This document shows positions 6,705 to 15,599 of a stretch of 64,000 nucleotides of DNA, piece after piece. Each line of letters opens with the position of its first letter. Within the stretch, counting starts at the first letter, position 1. The position numbers and the translations under genes were made by a program. The stretch comes from Flavobacterium daemonense (GTDB taxonomy: Bacteria; Bacteroidota; Bacteroidia; Flavobacteriales; Flavobacteriaceae), in NCBI RefSeq assembly GCF_007341385.1, contig NZ_VJYD01000017.1, positions 1-64,000 on the forward strand, read 5' to 3'. Under the pieces are notes generated by a model. The model had not been told where the DNA came from, searched no databases, and worked only from the letters and a program-made list of their open reading frames with translations.

Positions 6705-7652
6705 ATGAGTACTTCAAAAACGTTCGCTACATTTTTCTTAATTATTTTAATACTTGCTGGTTGTTCTTCTTCAAAAGAAGCCAAATTTGATGACTACGTT
6801 TTCAAAACCAAAAGCGACAAACAAAATTACATCGCTGCATACGATAAAGCCCTAAAACTTTGGGATATTTCCTACACGGAAGAAAATGTAAAAACCAGTT
6901 TCGGAACTGCACATGTTATTATCGCAGGACCGCAAAACGGAAAAAGCCTAGTATTACTTCACGGAATGGACGCCAGTTCTACCATGTGGTATCCAAATAT
7001 CAAGGTTCTTGCCAAAAACCATCGTGTTTATGCCATCGATTTTTTAATGGAACCGAATAAATCTACTTTAACTGCAAAGCCGCTTTCATCAGAGGAAATC
7101 GTCACTTGCTACAATGAAGTTTTTGATCATTACAAATTAAAGAAATTTGATATTGTCGGCGCTTCGCGCGGAGGCTGGATTGCGACATTATTAGCCATTC
7201 AAAAAACCAATTCTATTGATAAAATAGTATTGCTGAGTCCAGCACAGACTTTTAAATTTATTGATAAACCCAGAAAAACATCATCTGCTTTGCTTTTAAA
7301 ACTTTTTCCGAGTGAAAAGAAATTCAGCAAAACATTAAAAACATTTTCTACGCATCCAGAAAAAATAAGTCCGATTTACAACCGACAATTTTATTTGGCC
7401 AATAAATATGCAAAATCAAACTCAAGCATGCTCAAAATGACGCCTTTTTCAGATAAAGAATTAGAGTCAATTCAAAACCCTGTTCTAATTTTAATTGGTG
7501 ATAACGATGTTATTAATTCTGAAGAAAGTTTAGAACGCGCAAAAAAATATTTAAAAAACAGCAAAACAGAAATAATCAAAGACGCGGGACATTTTTTATC
7601 CATCGATCAATCGAAAATTGTGAATGATGCGGTTATTAATTTTTTAGAATAG
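6705..7652 (+). CDS. alpha/beta hydrolase lipoprotein
   Basis: A 315-residue hydrolase with a lipoprotein signal (lipobox LAGC at about residues 17-20). The alpha/beta-hydrolase core shows the oxyanion region VLLHGMDAS, the nucleophile elbow GASRGG with Ser154, a likely acid Asp268 in GDNDV, and His296 in AGHF, giving a complete triad. Substrate is not predictable; carboxylesterase or lactonase activity is possible. It is probably periplasmic or outer-membrane anchored. A TACCTTTA box at 6676-6683 could be its -7 element. Confidence 0.8.
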   Translation: MSTSKTFATFFLIILILAGCSSSKEAKFDDYVFKTKSDKQNYIAAYDKALKLWDISYTEENVKTSFGTAHVIIAGPQNGKSLVLLHGMDASSTMWYPNIKVLAKNHRVYAIDFLMEPNKSTLTAKPLSSEEIVTCYNEVFDHYKLKKFDIVGASRGGWIATLLAIQKTNSIDKIVLLSPAQTFKFIDKPRKTSSALLLKLFPSEKKFSKTLKTFSTHPEKISPIYNRQFYLANKYAKSNSSMLKMTPFSDKELESIQNPVLILIGDNDVINSEESLERAKKYLKNSKTEIIKDAGHFLSIDQSKIVNDAVINFLE

Positions 7653-7661
7653 CGTGTAATA

Positions 7662-8002
7662 TGAAGTCCCAACGGGACAATTTTTCCGTTAACCATTGTT
7701 TTAGCTACCAATATATAATCTCTACGAGATATTTCAATGGGTTTCTAATAGATCAATACAAATTACTCCGTTAGGAGTTTAATATTGGTAGAGAAAAAAT
7801 ATCGATGAACATGATTGTCCCGTAGGGACTATACCACTGCATAACAATTTTCTCATTAACCATTGTTTTAACTACCAATATTTAATCTCTACGAGATATT
7901 TCAATTGGTTTCTAATAGATCAATACAAATTACTCCGTTAGGAGTTTAATATTGGTAGAGAAAAAACATCGATGAACATGATTGTCCCGTAGGGACTATA
8001 CC
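7662..8002. repeat. tandem pair of palindromic intergenic repeats (TCCCGTAGGGAC / CTCCGTTAGGAG family)
   Basis: The 457 nt gap 7653-8109 is mostly repeat. Two copies of about 146 nt (7690-7835 and 7857-8002, period 167) are nearly identical. Each contains ACCAATATnTAATCTCTACGAGAT, ACTCCGTTAGGAGT, its inverse AATATTGGTAGAGA and TGTCCCGTAGGGAC. The ATTGGTAG/CTACCAAT ends pair to make a large hairpin. Relatives occur at 49551-49950. Confidence 0.75.
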
Positions 8003-8075
8003 TACAAAAACAATTCACAAAATCTGCATAATTCTGGGCAACCTTATTTATGTTTTTTATAGAATCCAAACTTCG

Positions 8076-8083
8076 TATCTTTA
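8076..8083 (+). promoter_or_regulatory. probable -7 element for uvrB
   Basis: TATCTTTA, close to the Bacteroidota -7 consensus TAnnTTTG, lies 27 nt before the uvrB ATG. No clear TTG at the -33 position. No LexA-like operator was recognised. Confidence 0.35.
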
Positions 8084-8109
8084 CAAAACTAATTTTTCAT
8101 CAATAAAAA

Positions 8110-10101
8110 ATGAATTTTCAAGTAGCTTCAGATTATAGTCCAAAAGGAGATCAACCACAAGCCATACAAAAATTAGCGCAAGGTGTTATTGATGGCGAAA
8201 AATATCAAACTTTATTAGGAGTTACGGGATCTGGTAAAACTTTTACCGTTGCAAATGTTATTCAGGAAGTACAGCGCCCTACCTTAGTTTTGGCACACAA
8301 CAAAACTTTGGCTGCACAATTGTACTCAGAGTTCAAGCAGTTTTTCCCAAACAATGCAGTTGAATATTTCGTTTCTTACTACGACTATTATCAGCCAGAA
8401 GCTTTCATGCCTGTAACCGGCGTTTTTATTGAGAAAGATTTATCTATCAATGAAGAGCTTGAAAAAATGCGTTTGAGCACAACGTCTTCCCTGCTGTCGG
8501 GACGTCGTGATGTTTTGGTTGTTGCTTCTGTTTCTTGTCTTTATGGTATCGGAAATCCAGTTGAATTTCAGAAAAATGTAATTGAAATCACTAGAGATCA
8601 AGTTATTTCACGAACCAAATTATTGCACAGTTTAGTACAAAGTTTATACGCCAGAACTGAAGCCGATTTTAATCCGGGGACTTTCAGAATCAAAGGCGAC
8701 ACTGTTGAAGTATATCCAAGTTATGCTGACGATGCTTATCGAATTCATTTCTTTGGTGATGAAATTGAAGAAATTGAAGCTTTTGATGCTAAAACTTCTC
8801 AGGTTATTGAAAAATTCAAAAGGCTGACCATTTATCCAGCCAATATGTTTGTGACTTCGCCCGAAGTTTTGCAAGGTGCCATCTGGGAAATTCAGCAAGA
8901 TTTAGTCAAACAAGTGGATTATTTTAAAGAAATCGGTAAACATTTAGAAGCCAAACGCCTGGAAGAAAGAACCAATTTCGATTTAGAAATGATTCGGGAA
9001 TTAGGCTATTGCTCCGGAATTGAAAATTATTCCCGATATCTTGACGGAAGAGAAGCCGGAACAAGACCTTTCTGTTTATTAGATTATTTTCCTAGCGATT
9101 ATTTGATGGTTGTTGACGAAAGCCACGTAACGGTTTCGCAGGTTCACGCCATGTACGGAGGCGACCGAAGCCGTAAAGAAAACTTGGTTGAATACGGTTT
9201 TAGATTACCTGCAGCAATGGATAACAGACCGCTGAAATTTGAGGAATTTGAGGCCATGCAGAATCAAGTAATTTACGTTTCAGCAACTCCTGCCGATTAT
9301 GAACTTCAAAAATCGGATGGTATTTATGTGGAACAGATTATCCGTCCAACTGGATTATTGGATCCAATTATTGAAGTTCGCCCAAGTTTGAATCAAATTG
9401 ATGATTTGATCGAAGAAATTCAGGTTCGATGCGAATTAGACGAAAGAGTTCTAGTAACCACTTTGACCAAAAGAATGGCTGAAGAATTAGCCAAATATTT
9501 GACAAAAGTAAATATTCGATGCCGTTATATCCATTCTGAAGTGGATACTTTAGAGCGTATTGAAATTATGCAGGATTTGAGAAAAGGTATTTTTGATGTT
9601 CTAATTGGGGTAAATTTGCTTCGTGAAGGTCTTGATTTACCGGAAGTTTCATTAGTTGCCATTCTTGATGCCGATAAAGAAGGTTTTTTAAGAAACCATA
9701 GATCTTTAACCCAAACTATTGGACGTGCGGCAAGAAACTTAAACGGAAAAGCAATTATGTATGCTGATAAAATAACTGCCAGCATGCAAAGAACAATTGA
9801 CGAAACAAATTACAGAAGAACCAAACAGATCAACTTCAATACTGAAAATAATATTACGCCTCACGCATTAAATAAAAAAATCGACAGCGCGTTTACCAAA
9901 AATCCTTTGGTCGAATATGAACTCGGTCATACGTTGGCTGTTGCTGCCGAACCAGAAACTGCTTATTTATCGAAAGCAGAATTGGAGAAAATGATTCGCG
10001 AAAAAAGAAAATCAATGGAAAAAGCCGCAAAAGAATTAGATTTTTTGCAAGCTGCTAAACTTCGTGACGATATTAAAAAACTTCAGGAACAATTGCCTTA
10101 A
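8110..10101 (+). CDS. uvrB: excinuclease ABC subunit B
   Basis: A full-length 663-residue UvrB, the helicase-like subunit that verifies damage in nucleotide excision repair with UvrA and UvrC. Visible: Walker A GVTGSGKT (about residues 38-45), the beta-hairpin region YFVSYYDYYQPEAFMP (about 88-103), DESH Walker B, helicase motif VSATPADYE, motif VI QTIGRAARN, and a C-terminal UVR domain (KSMEKAAKELDFLQAAKLRD). The stop overlaps the convergent neighbour's last codons by 4 nt. Confidence 0.97.
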   Translation: MNFQVASDYSPKGDQPQAIQKLAQGVIDGEKYQTLLGVTGSGKTFTVANVIQEVQRPTLVLAHNKTLAAQLYSEFKQFFPNNAVEYFVSYYDYYQPEAFMPVTGVFIEKDLSINEELEKMRLSTTSSLLSGRRDVLVVASVSCLYGIGNPVEFQKNVIEITRDQVISRTKLLHSLVQSLYARTEADFNPGTFRIKGDTVEVYPSYADDAYRIHFFGDEIEEIEAFDAKTSQVIEKFKRLTIYPANMFVTSPEVLQGAIWEIQQDLVKQVDYFKEIGKHLEAKRLEERTNFDLEMIRELGYCSGIENYSRYLDGREAGTRPFCLLDYFPSDYLMVVDESHVTVSQVHAMYGGDRSRKENLVEYGFRLPAAMDNRPLKFEEFEAMQNQVIYVSATPADYELQKSDGIYVEQIIRPTGLLDPIIEVRPSLNQIDDLIEEIQVRCELDERVLVTTLTKRMAEELAKYLTKVNIRCRYIHSEVDTLERIEIMQDLRKGIFDVLIGVNLLREGLDLPEVSLVAILDADKEGFLRNHRSLTQTIGRAARNLNGKAIMYADKITASMQRTIDETNYRRTKQINFNTENNITPHALNKKIDSAFTKNPLVEYELGHTLAVAAEPETAYLSKAELEKMIREKRKSMEKAAKELDFLQAAKLRDDIKKLQEQLP

Positions 10102-10499
10102 TTGTGCTGTTCCTGAAAAACTTTCAATAATATTTTGGGATCAATCATAGCATTGGGCGCTTTTTTCATCAAGTCCAAAACTCTTTTTACGGCACCTGGA
10201 TTTAAGCCCATTTCAAGTGCAATTTGATGAATGGCGATCGATTCTTTTTCGTGCAAAATACCATCGCAATACATAATCAAAGCCAATCTGTAGAATTGCT
10301 GAATACGCTGAAATTCCGATTTTCTGACTTTAGTCGTTTGTTCCTGATGAAATAAATCCTGAAAAAGATCTTTTTTTATGTTCAGTTCCTGAGCAACTTT
10401 CCACAAAAATTCCAGTTCGCGTTTATGCAATTGCCCATCAACTGTTGAGAAAGCAATCATTTCTAAAAGTAAACTTCTTTTTTCTTCTTCGGTGTTCAT
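10098..10499 (-). CDS. TerB-like helical protein
   Basis: A 133-residue, all-helical protein. The pattern LLLEMIAFSTVDGQLHKRELEFL, then IMYCDGILHEKESIAIHQIA, is the repeated DG-x-hxxxE acidic helix motif of the TerB/DjlA-like domain, which binds metal or membrane partners. The role in this organism is unknown; single-domain TerB homologues are common and need not relate to tellurite. Start is the ATG at 10499; a TTG one codon upstream is ignored. It converges on and overlaps uvrB by 4 nt. Confidence 0.7.
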   Translation of the reverse strand: MNTEEEKRSLLLEMIAFSTVDGQLHKRELEFLWKVAQELNIKKDLFQDLFHQEQTTKVRKSEFQRIQQFYRLALIMYCDGILHEKESIAIHQIALEMGLNPGAVKRVLDLMKKAPNAMIDPKILLKVFQEQHN

Positions 10500-10554
10500 C
10501 AAATTTGTTATTTTTAGCTAAAATATTACTTTAAAATCTAAAACACAATATCTA

Positions 10555-11358
10555 ATGATTCGAGGATTCTTTTTATTTATTCTTTTGTCGCTTGCCAATA
10601 TTGGAAATGCACAGGAAAGCACAGCATCCAAAAATGTATCTACTTTTACCATCGAATCACCACAGCTTAAAACCACTAAAAAAATCTGGCTTTATCTGCC
10701 TGAAGGTTATTCGGCTTCTCCGAAAAAAAGGTACAGTGTAATTTATATGCACGATGCTCAAAATTTATTTGATGCTAAAACTTCTTTTGTAGGCGAATGG
10801 AATGTGGATGAAAAATTAGACAGCTTAAAAGCGCCTGTTATTGTTGTGGGAATTGAGCATGGAAATGAAAAAAGAATCGATGAACTGACGCCTTATAAAA
10901 ATGAAAAATATGGTGGCGGAAAAGCTGATGATTATCTTGATTTTATTGTTAAAACCTTAAAACCATATATTGACAAGAACTATAGAACCAAAACAAAAGC
11001 CAAAAACACAACAATAATGGGAAGTTCTCTTGGCGGTTTAGTTTCGTATTATGCGATTCTAAAATATCCGGAAGTTTTTGGCAATGCTGGCGTTTTTTCT
11101 CCATCATTTTGGTTCTCGAATGACATTTATACTTTGACGGAACAAGCACCAAAAAATAAAACACGAATTTATTTTTTATGCGGAGACAAAGAAGATGAAA
11201 ACATGGTAAGTGATTTACATAAAATGGAAAAGCTACTAGATAAAAACCGATGCTATTGCCTTCATCTTACAAAAACCAAAATAGTGCCTGGGGGTGAACA
11301 CAATGAAAAATTATGGCGAGATGGATTTGTAAAAGCGGTTCTGTGGCTTGGTTATTGA
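10555..11358 (+). CDS. secreted esterase, esterase D / enterochelin esterase-like
   Basis: A 267-residue alpha/beta-hydrolase of the putative-esterase (PF00756-like) family with a signal peptide (about residues 1-19, cleavage near NAQ). Seen: VIYMHDAQNLFDA, the nucleophile motif GSSLGG with Ser158, LCGDKEDEN as the likely acid region, and GGEHNEKLW as the likely catalytic His. The family hydrolyses siderophore or acyl esters, but the substrate cannot be called. It sits 30 nt before the dipeptide epimerase gene on the same strand and may be co-transcribed with it. Confidence 0.8.
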   Translation: MIRGFFLFILLSLANIGNAQESTASKNVSTFTIESPQLKTTKKIWLYLPEGYSASPKKRYSVIYMHDAQNLFDAKTSFVGEWNVDEKLDSLKAPVIVVGIEHGNEKRIDELTPYKNEKYGGGKADDYLDFIVKTLKPYIDKNYRTKTKAKNTTIMGSSLGGLVSYYAILKYPEVFGNAGVFSPSFWFSNDIYTLTEQAPKNKTRIYFLCGDKEDENMVSDLHKMEKLLDKNRCYCLHLTKTKIVPGGEHNEKLWRDGFVKAVLWLGY

Positions 11359-11388
11359 TCGAAAAAAAATAAAAAAACAGCATAAATT

Positions 11389-12399
11389 ATGAAACTAATT
11401 TTAAGAGAGTATAACTTAAAACTAAAACATACTTTCACGATTTCAAGAGAATCTATTGATTTTCAACCTTCTTTAATTGTCGAATTACAAAGCAATGGTT
11501 TTTCTGGTTTTGGAGAAGCGACTTCAAATCCATATTACAAAACAACAGTTTCGATGATGATGGCAGATTTGGAAAAAATAAGAGCTGTTATTGAGAATTC
11601 TGAAATTGAAACTCCTGAGGTTTTTTGGTCGAAAATTCATCCGTATTTAAAGCACGATATGTTTGCTTTGTGCGCACTGGATTTGGCTTATAATGATTTA
11701 TATGCCCGAATTAAAGGCAAAAAATTATATGATCTTTGGAATTATACCACTGAAAAAAATCCGTTGACAGATTATACAATCGGAATCGCTTCTATTGAAA
11801 AAATGGTTTCTAAAATGCAAGAACTTCCTTGGCCAATCTATAAAATCAAATTAGGAACCAAAGAAGATATTGCCATTGTAAAAGAACTTCGTAAACATAC
11901 CGATGCTGTTTTTAGAATTGATGCAAATTGTGGCTGGGGCGTTGAAGAAACGATCAATAATGCCGTTGAACTTAAAAAACTTGGCGTAGAATTCTTGGAA
12001 CAACCAATGAAAGCTGACAATTGGGAAGGTCATAAAGAAGTTTTTAAACATTCTGTTCTTCCTGTAATTGCTGACGAAAGCTGTATTATTGAGGAAGATG
12101 TTGCAAAATGTTTCAATCATTTTCATGGTGTAAATGTAAAACTGGTAAAATGCGGTGGCTTAACTCCAGGAAAACGCATGATCGAAGAAGCGAAAAAATT
12201 AGGTTTAAAAACTATGGTTGGCTGTATGACTGAATCAACAGTCGGAATCTCTGCTATTGCACATTTGCTTCCACAGCTTGATTATGTTGATATGGATGGC
12301 GCACTTTTGCTGTCTGAAGATATTGCAACAGGAGTAACGATAAAAGATGGTGTTGTAAATTATTCTGATCTTAACGGAACCGGAGTTACACTTCTATAA
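11389..12399 (+). CDS. dipeptide epimerase (L-Ala-D/L-Glu epimerase type, enolase superfamily)
   Basis: A 336-residue muconate-lactonising subgroup enzyme of the enolase superfamily. Active-site pattern is complete: KIK (Lys152, Lys154), metal ligands Asp178 (RIDANCGW), Glu204 (LEQP) and Asp229 (DESC), and Lys251 in NVKLVKCGG. The KxK plus GCMTES loop matches L-Ala-D/L-Glu epimerases, which act in murein peptide recycling; related enzymes accept other dipeptides. One base separates its stop from the next gene's ATG, so the two form an operon. Confidence 0.9.
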   Translation: MKLILREYNLKLKHTFTISRESIDFQPSLIVELQSNGFSGFGEATSNPYYKTTVSMMMADLEKIRAVIENSEIETPEVFWSKIHPYLKHDMFALCALDLAYNDLYARIKGKKLYDLWNYTTEKNPLTDYTIGIASIEKMVSKMQELPWPIYKIKLGTKEDIAIVKELRKHTDAVFRIDANCGWGVEETINNAVELKKLGVEFLEQPMKADNWEGHKEVFKHSVLPVIADESCIIEEDVAKCFNHFHGVNVKLVKCGGLTPGKRMIEEAKKLGLKTMVGCMTESTVGISAIAHLLPQLDYVDMDGALLLSEDIATGVTIKDGVVNYSDLNGTGVTLL

Positions 12400-12400
12400 A

Positions 12401-13423
12401 ATGAAAGTCGAAAAATTTCCTGATCGAATTATTGAAATTGACCATGAACAGTATTTGTATTTTGGCGGAACTGCCTATTTAGGGCTTCCAACAAACGCAG
12501 CATTTCAAGATCTTGTCATAAAAAATATTCTAAAATGGGGAACCACTTATGGAAGTTCGAGAACAGCTAATATTCAATTAACAGCATATGATGCAGGCGA
12601 AAAGTTTTTAGCCAGTCATATTGGATCAGAAAGTACTGCTACTGTTTCTTCTGGAATGCTGGCGGGAAAATTGGTTTTAGAAAAACTAAAAAAGGAAAAA
12701 GCTGTTTCTTATCATTTGAATGAAACGCATTCGGCAATTAAAACAGAAAATAGTCTTCCTGTTTTTATAAATGAAAAATTGAATGATCGTTTATTAGATT
12801 CAGAACCTGAAAAAATAACGATTTTGACCGATGGAGTTCCTTCTTTTGAAACAAAACCTGTCGATCTAAGTTTTATAAAAGAAATTTCAAAGGAAAAGGA
12901 AATTACATTAGTTATTGATGAATCGCATTCATTAGGAATTGTAGGCGAAAATGGTTCTGGAATTTATTCTTCTGTTTCATTTCCTGTTAAAAGAAAAATA
13001 ATGGTTTCGTCTCTCGGAAAAGCTTTTGGATTAACTGGTGGTGTAATTGCCGGTGATTCCGATTTTATAAACGAAATAAAAGAATTGGAAACTTTTACAA
13101 GTGCTGCCGGAATGAATCCCGCTTTTGTGCAAACACTTTCTGATGCTGCAGAAATCTATAAAATACAGCATCAAAAACTGAAAGACAATTTGAGTTATAT
13201 TGATTCGGTTTTAATCAAAAGCAAGCATATTAAATTTGATAAAAACTATCCACTTATTTATGTTTTATCAAATAAATTGGTAGAAAAATTAAAACAGGAA
13301 AAAATCATCATCGCGAGTTTTAAATACACAAAAGACGCTGAACCCTTAAATCGAATTGTAGTCACAGCGAATCACCTAAAAGAAGATTTGGATAAATTAA
13401 TTGACGTTTTAAATAAAAATTAG
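12401..13423 (+). CDS. PLP-dependent aminotransferase, AONS/KBL-like (alpha-oxoamine synthase fold)
   Basis: A 340-residue fold-type I PLP enzyme resembling 8-amino-7-oxononanoate synthase and 2-amino-3-ketobutyrate CoA ligase but somewhat short. Seen: YLGLPTNAAFQ near the N-terminus, YGSSRTANIQ, LVIDESHSLGIVGENGSG (Asp about 174) and the Schiff-base lysine in SSLGKAFG (Lys207). The tight coupling to a dipeptide epimerase suggests a shared amino-acid or peptide pathway rather than biotin synthesis; this is inference. The TAG stop is inside the first bases of a 24 nt inverted repeat. Confidence 0.8.
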   Translation: MKVEKFPDRIIEIDHEQYLYFGGTAYLGLPTNAAFQDLVIKNILKWGTTYGSSRTANIQLTAYDAGEKFLASHIGSESTATVSSGMLAGKLVLEKLKKEKAVSYHLNETHSAIKTENSLPVFINEKLNDRLLDSEPEKITILTDGVPSFETKPVDLSFIKEISKEKEITLVIDESHSLGIVGENGSGIYSSVSFPVKRKIMVSSLGKAFGLTGGVIAGDSDFINEIKELETFTSAAGMNPAFVQTLSDAAEIYKIQHQKLKDNLSYIDSVLIKSKHIKFDKNYPLIYVLSNKLVEKLKQEKIIIASFKYTKDAEPLNRIVVTANHLKEDLDKLIDVLNKN

Positions 13424-13494
13424 CCACGAATTGCACGAATTTCCACGAATTAAAATTTTAAAATTAATTAGTGGAAATTCGTGCAATTCGTGGC
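13423..13494. repeat. perfect inverted repeat, GCCACGAATT family
   Basis: Perfect 24 nt arms at 13423-13446 and 13471-13494 (GCCACGAATTGCACG...), loop of 24 nt. It starts at the last base of the upstream stop codon and is followed by an A-run, so it may act as a transcription end. Same family as repeats at 14029, 22217, 45595 and 47224. Confidence 0.8.
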
Positions 13495-13508
13495 AAAAAA
13501 ATAAACCG

Positions 13509-13516
13509 TACCTTTG
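13509..13516 (+). promoter_or_regulatory. -7 promoter element (TAnnTTTG) for the DUF1456 gene
   Basis: TACCTTTG matches the Bacteroidota -7 consensus exactly and lies 13 nt before the ATG at 13530, so the leader is very short. Confidence 0.55.
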
Positions 13517-13529
13517 TAAAAAATAAACG

Positions 13530-13988
13530 ATGACAAATAACGATATACTTAAAAAACTTCGCGTGGCATTAATGCTTCGTGATGACCAAATAGTTGAAAT
13601 TTTAGAATTGGTAGATTTCAGAATTTCAAAATCAGAATTAGGTGCTTTTTTTAGAGCTGAAGACCATCCAAATTACATGGAATGTGGTGATCAGGTTTTA
13701 CGCAACTTCCTAAATGGATTGGTTATTCATTTAAGAGGAACAAAAGAAAATCCTAAAAATCCAACTGACGTTTTAGCAAAACACAAAGCAGAAATTCCAA
13801 AGAAAGAAACTTCTAAAGAAAGACCTGAATTTAAAGCTGCTCCAAAAGATTCTGAAAAATATAGAGGTGATCAAAGCAAGTCAGGTTCAGCTGCGGGAAA
13901 ACCTAAAAAGAAAGCATTTCCAAAAGGAAATGGAAAACCAGTTGTTGTAGAAAAAGTGGTTTTCAAAAACGGGAAGAATAAAAAGTAA
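13530..13988 (+). CDS. DUF1456 family protein (YehS-like)
   Basis: A 152-residue protein. The first 75 residues contain two halves of the DUF1456 repeat (NDILKKLRVALMLRDDQIVEIL and LGAFFRAEDHPNYMECGDQVLRNFLNGL). The tail (about residues 80-152) is lysine-rich and low-complexity (KPKKKAFPKGNGKP), suggesting nucleic-acid or ribosome contact. Function unknown. Confidence 0.8.
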   Translation: MTNNDILKKLRVALMLRDDQIVEILELVDFRISKSELGAFFRAEDHPNYMECGDQVLRNFLNGLVIHLRGTKENPKNPTDVLAKHKAEIPKKETSKERPEFKAAPKDSEKYRGDQSKSGSAAGKPKKKAFPKGNGKPVVVEKVVFKNGKNKK

Positions 13989-14349
13989 TCTAACAGCAAA
14001 AGAACGCTAAGAATTACGTAAAGATATTTAGCCACAGATTACACTGATTAAACGGATTTAAAAATCTGTATAATTCGTGTAATCTGTGGCTATTTTTTTA
14101 TGCTAACATTCTTGTTTCTCGCAGATTCTGCAGCTTTTTCTTTTGCTTTATCTTTAAAAATCTGCCCAATCTGCGAGAGCAATTATGTAGTTTTTTCTCA
14201 TAGTTTATTGTAGAGGCGCACAGCAGTGCGTCTACGCAACGTATTTCCATTATGTATTCACGAGACGTAGACGCACTGCTGTGCGCCTCTACGATATACT
14301 TTGTCTTAAAAAACATTCTCAAAAAGGAATATTTTGACATATTAAACCC
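13989..14349. repeat. intergenic repeat cluster: GCCACAGATTACAC hairpin and GTAGAGGCGCACAGCAGTGCGTC inverted repeat
   Basis: No gene is supported here. A fragment AAGAACGCTAAGAATTACGTAAAG (about 13998-14023) belongs to a family also seen at 51581 and 61466. A hairpin has arms TAGCCACAGATTACAC at 14029-14044 and its complement at 14077-14092. A perfect 27 nt inverted repeat has arms at 14210-14236 and 14266-14292 (GTAGAGGCGCACAGC...). A shorter relative lies at 51804-51830. An 80-codon frame on the - strand is made of these repeats. Confidence 0.75.
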
Positions 14350-14376
14350 AAAAAAAAACCCTCCGATTCGGAGGGA
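14350..14376 (-). terminator. rho-independent terminator of sucC
   Basis: CCCTCC-GATTC-GGAGGG hairpin at 14359-14375. Read on the - strand it is followed by a run of nine T (A-run on + at 14350-14358). It lies 30 nt past the sucC stop. Confidence 0.85.
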
Positions 14377-14405
14377 CTTTCTTTATAAATTGATTTCTTA
14401 TTTAA

Positions 14406-15599
14406 TTAAGAAAGAGCAGCTTTAACTTGGTCAGCAGCTTCTTGGAATTGAACTGCAGATAAGATTGGCATACCAGAGTTATCAATTAATTCTTTTGCAA
14501 TTTCAGCATTTGTTCCTTGCAAACGAACGATAATTGGCACCTTAATAGCGTCACCCATGTTTTTGTATGCATCAACAACACCTTGAGCAACACGGTCACA
14601 ACGAACGATTCCACCAAAAATATTGATCAAAATTGCTTTTACGTTTGGATCTTTCAAGATAATTCTGAAAGCTGTCTCAACACGTTTTGCGTCAGCAGTT
14701 CCTCCTACGTCAAGGAAGTTAGCAGGCTCAAAACCAGCGTATTTAATTAAATCCATAGTTGCCATTGCAAGACCAGCTCCGTTTACCATACATCCTACAG
14801 TACCGTCAAGGTCAACATAGTTAAGACCAACTTCTTTAGCTTCAACTTCGATTGGATTCTCCTCACGGATATCTCTCATTTCAGCATATTTTGGTTGTCT
14901 GTATAAAGCGTTATCGTCGATGTTAACTTTAGCGTCAACAGCTAAGATTTTGTTATCAGAAGTTTTTAAAACTGGGTTGATTTCAAACATAGAAGCATCA
15001 GAACCAATGTAAGCATTGTAAAGTGCGTCGATGAATTTCACCATTTCTTTAAAAGCATTTCCAGAAAGTCCTAAGTTAAAAGCAATTCTTCTAGCTTGGA
15101 AACCTTGTAATCCTACAGTTGGATCAACTTCTTCAGTAAAGATTAAGTGTGGAGTGTGCTCAGCAACTTCTTCGATATCCATTCCACCTTCTGTAGAATA
15201 CATAATCATGTTGCGTCCTGTACCTCTATTCAATAAAACAGAAACATAAAATTCAGAAGTTTCGCTTTCACCAGGATAGTAAACATCTTCTGCAACTAAT
15301 ACTTTATTTACTTTTTTACCTTCAGGCGGAGTCTGAGGTGTGATCAACTGCATTCCGATGATTTGTTCAGCCAACTCTTCAACTTGCTGTAAGTTTTTTG
15401 CTAACTTAACTCCACCACCTTTTCCACGACCACCTGCGTGAATTTGTGCTTTTATTACGTGCCATCCTGTACCAGTTTCGGCAGTTAATTGTTTTGCAGC
15501 AGCTACAGCTTCAACCGCATTATTAGCCACAATTCCGCGTTGAACGCGTACTCCGTAACTTGCTAAAATTTCTTTTCCTTGATATTCGTGTATGTTCAT
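14406..15599 (-). CDS. sucC: succinyl-CoA ligase (ADP-forming) subunit beta
   Basis: A 397-residue SucC, the beta subunit of succinate-CoA ligase in the TCA cycle. Visible: N-terminal ATP-grasp start MNIHEYQGKEILASYGV, HAGGRGKGGGVKLAKN, FEINPVLKT and the C-terminal ligase motifs NGAGLAMATMD, FLDVGGTAD and NIFGGIVRCD. The frame runs 20 codons further upstream, but the ATG at 15599 gives the canonical family start. The alpha subunit gene (sucD) is not next to it, so the two subunits are encoded apart, as is common in Bacteroidota. Confidence 0.96.
   Translation of the reverse strand: MNIHEYQGKEILASYGVRVQRGIVANNAVEAVAAAKQLTAETGTGWHVIKAQIHAGGRGKGGGVKLAKNLQQVEELAEQIIGMQLITPQTPPEGKKVNKVLVAEDVYYPGESETSEFYVSVLLNRGTGRNMIMYSTEGGMDIEEVAEHTPHLIFTEEVDPTVGLQGFQARRIAFNLGLSGNAFKEMVKFIDALYNAYIGSDASMFEINPVLKTSDNKILAVDAKVNIDDNALYRQPKYAEMRDIREENPIEVEAKEVGLNYVDLDGTVGCMVNGAGLAMATMDLIKYAGFEPANFLDVGGTADAKRVETAFRIILKDPNVKAILINIFGGIVRCDRVAQGVVDAYKNMGDAIKVPIIVRLQGTNAEIAKELIDNSGMPILSAVQFQEAADQVKAALS

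Noticed and set aside
7662..8002. These palindromic repeats as further attC-like sites
   Set aside because: They lack RYYYAAC/GTTRRRY boxes and the ACAACGG...AAATCCG core; their arms are TCCCGTAGGGAC-type and they are arranged in tandem without a gene between.
12401..13423. Calling this gene bioF or kbl
   Set aside because: It is shorter than both, lies in an operon with a dipeptide epimerase and no biotin or threonine genes are near, so only the fold family is given.
14098..14340. 80-codon open frame on the - strand
   Set aside because: It runs through the 27 nt inverted repeat at 14210-14292 and a repeat-rich gap; codon content is repeat-derived and no family is recognised.
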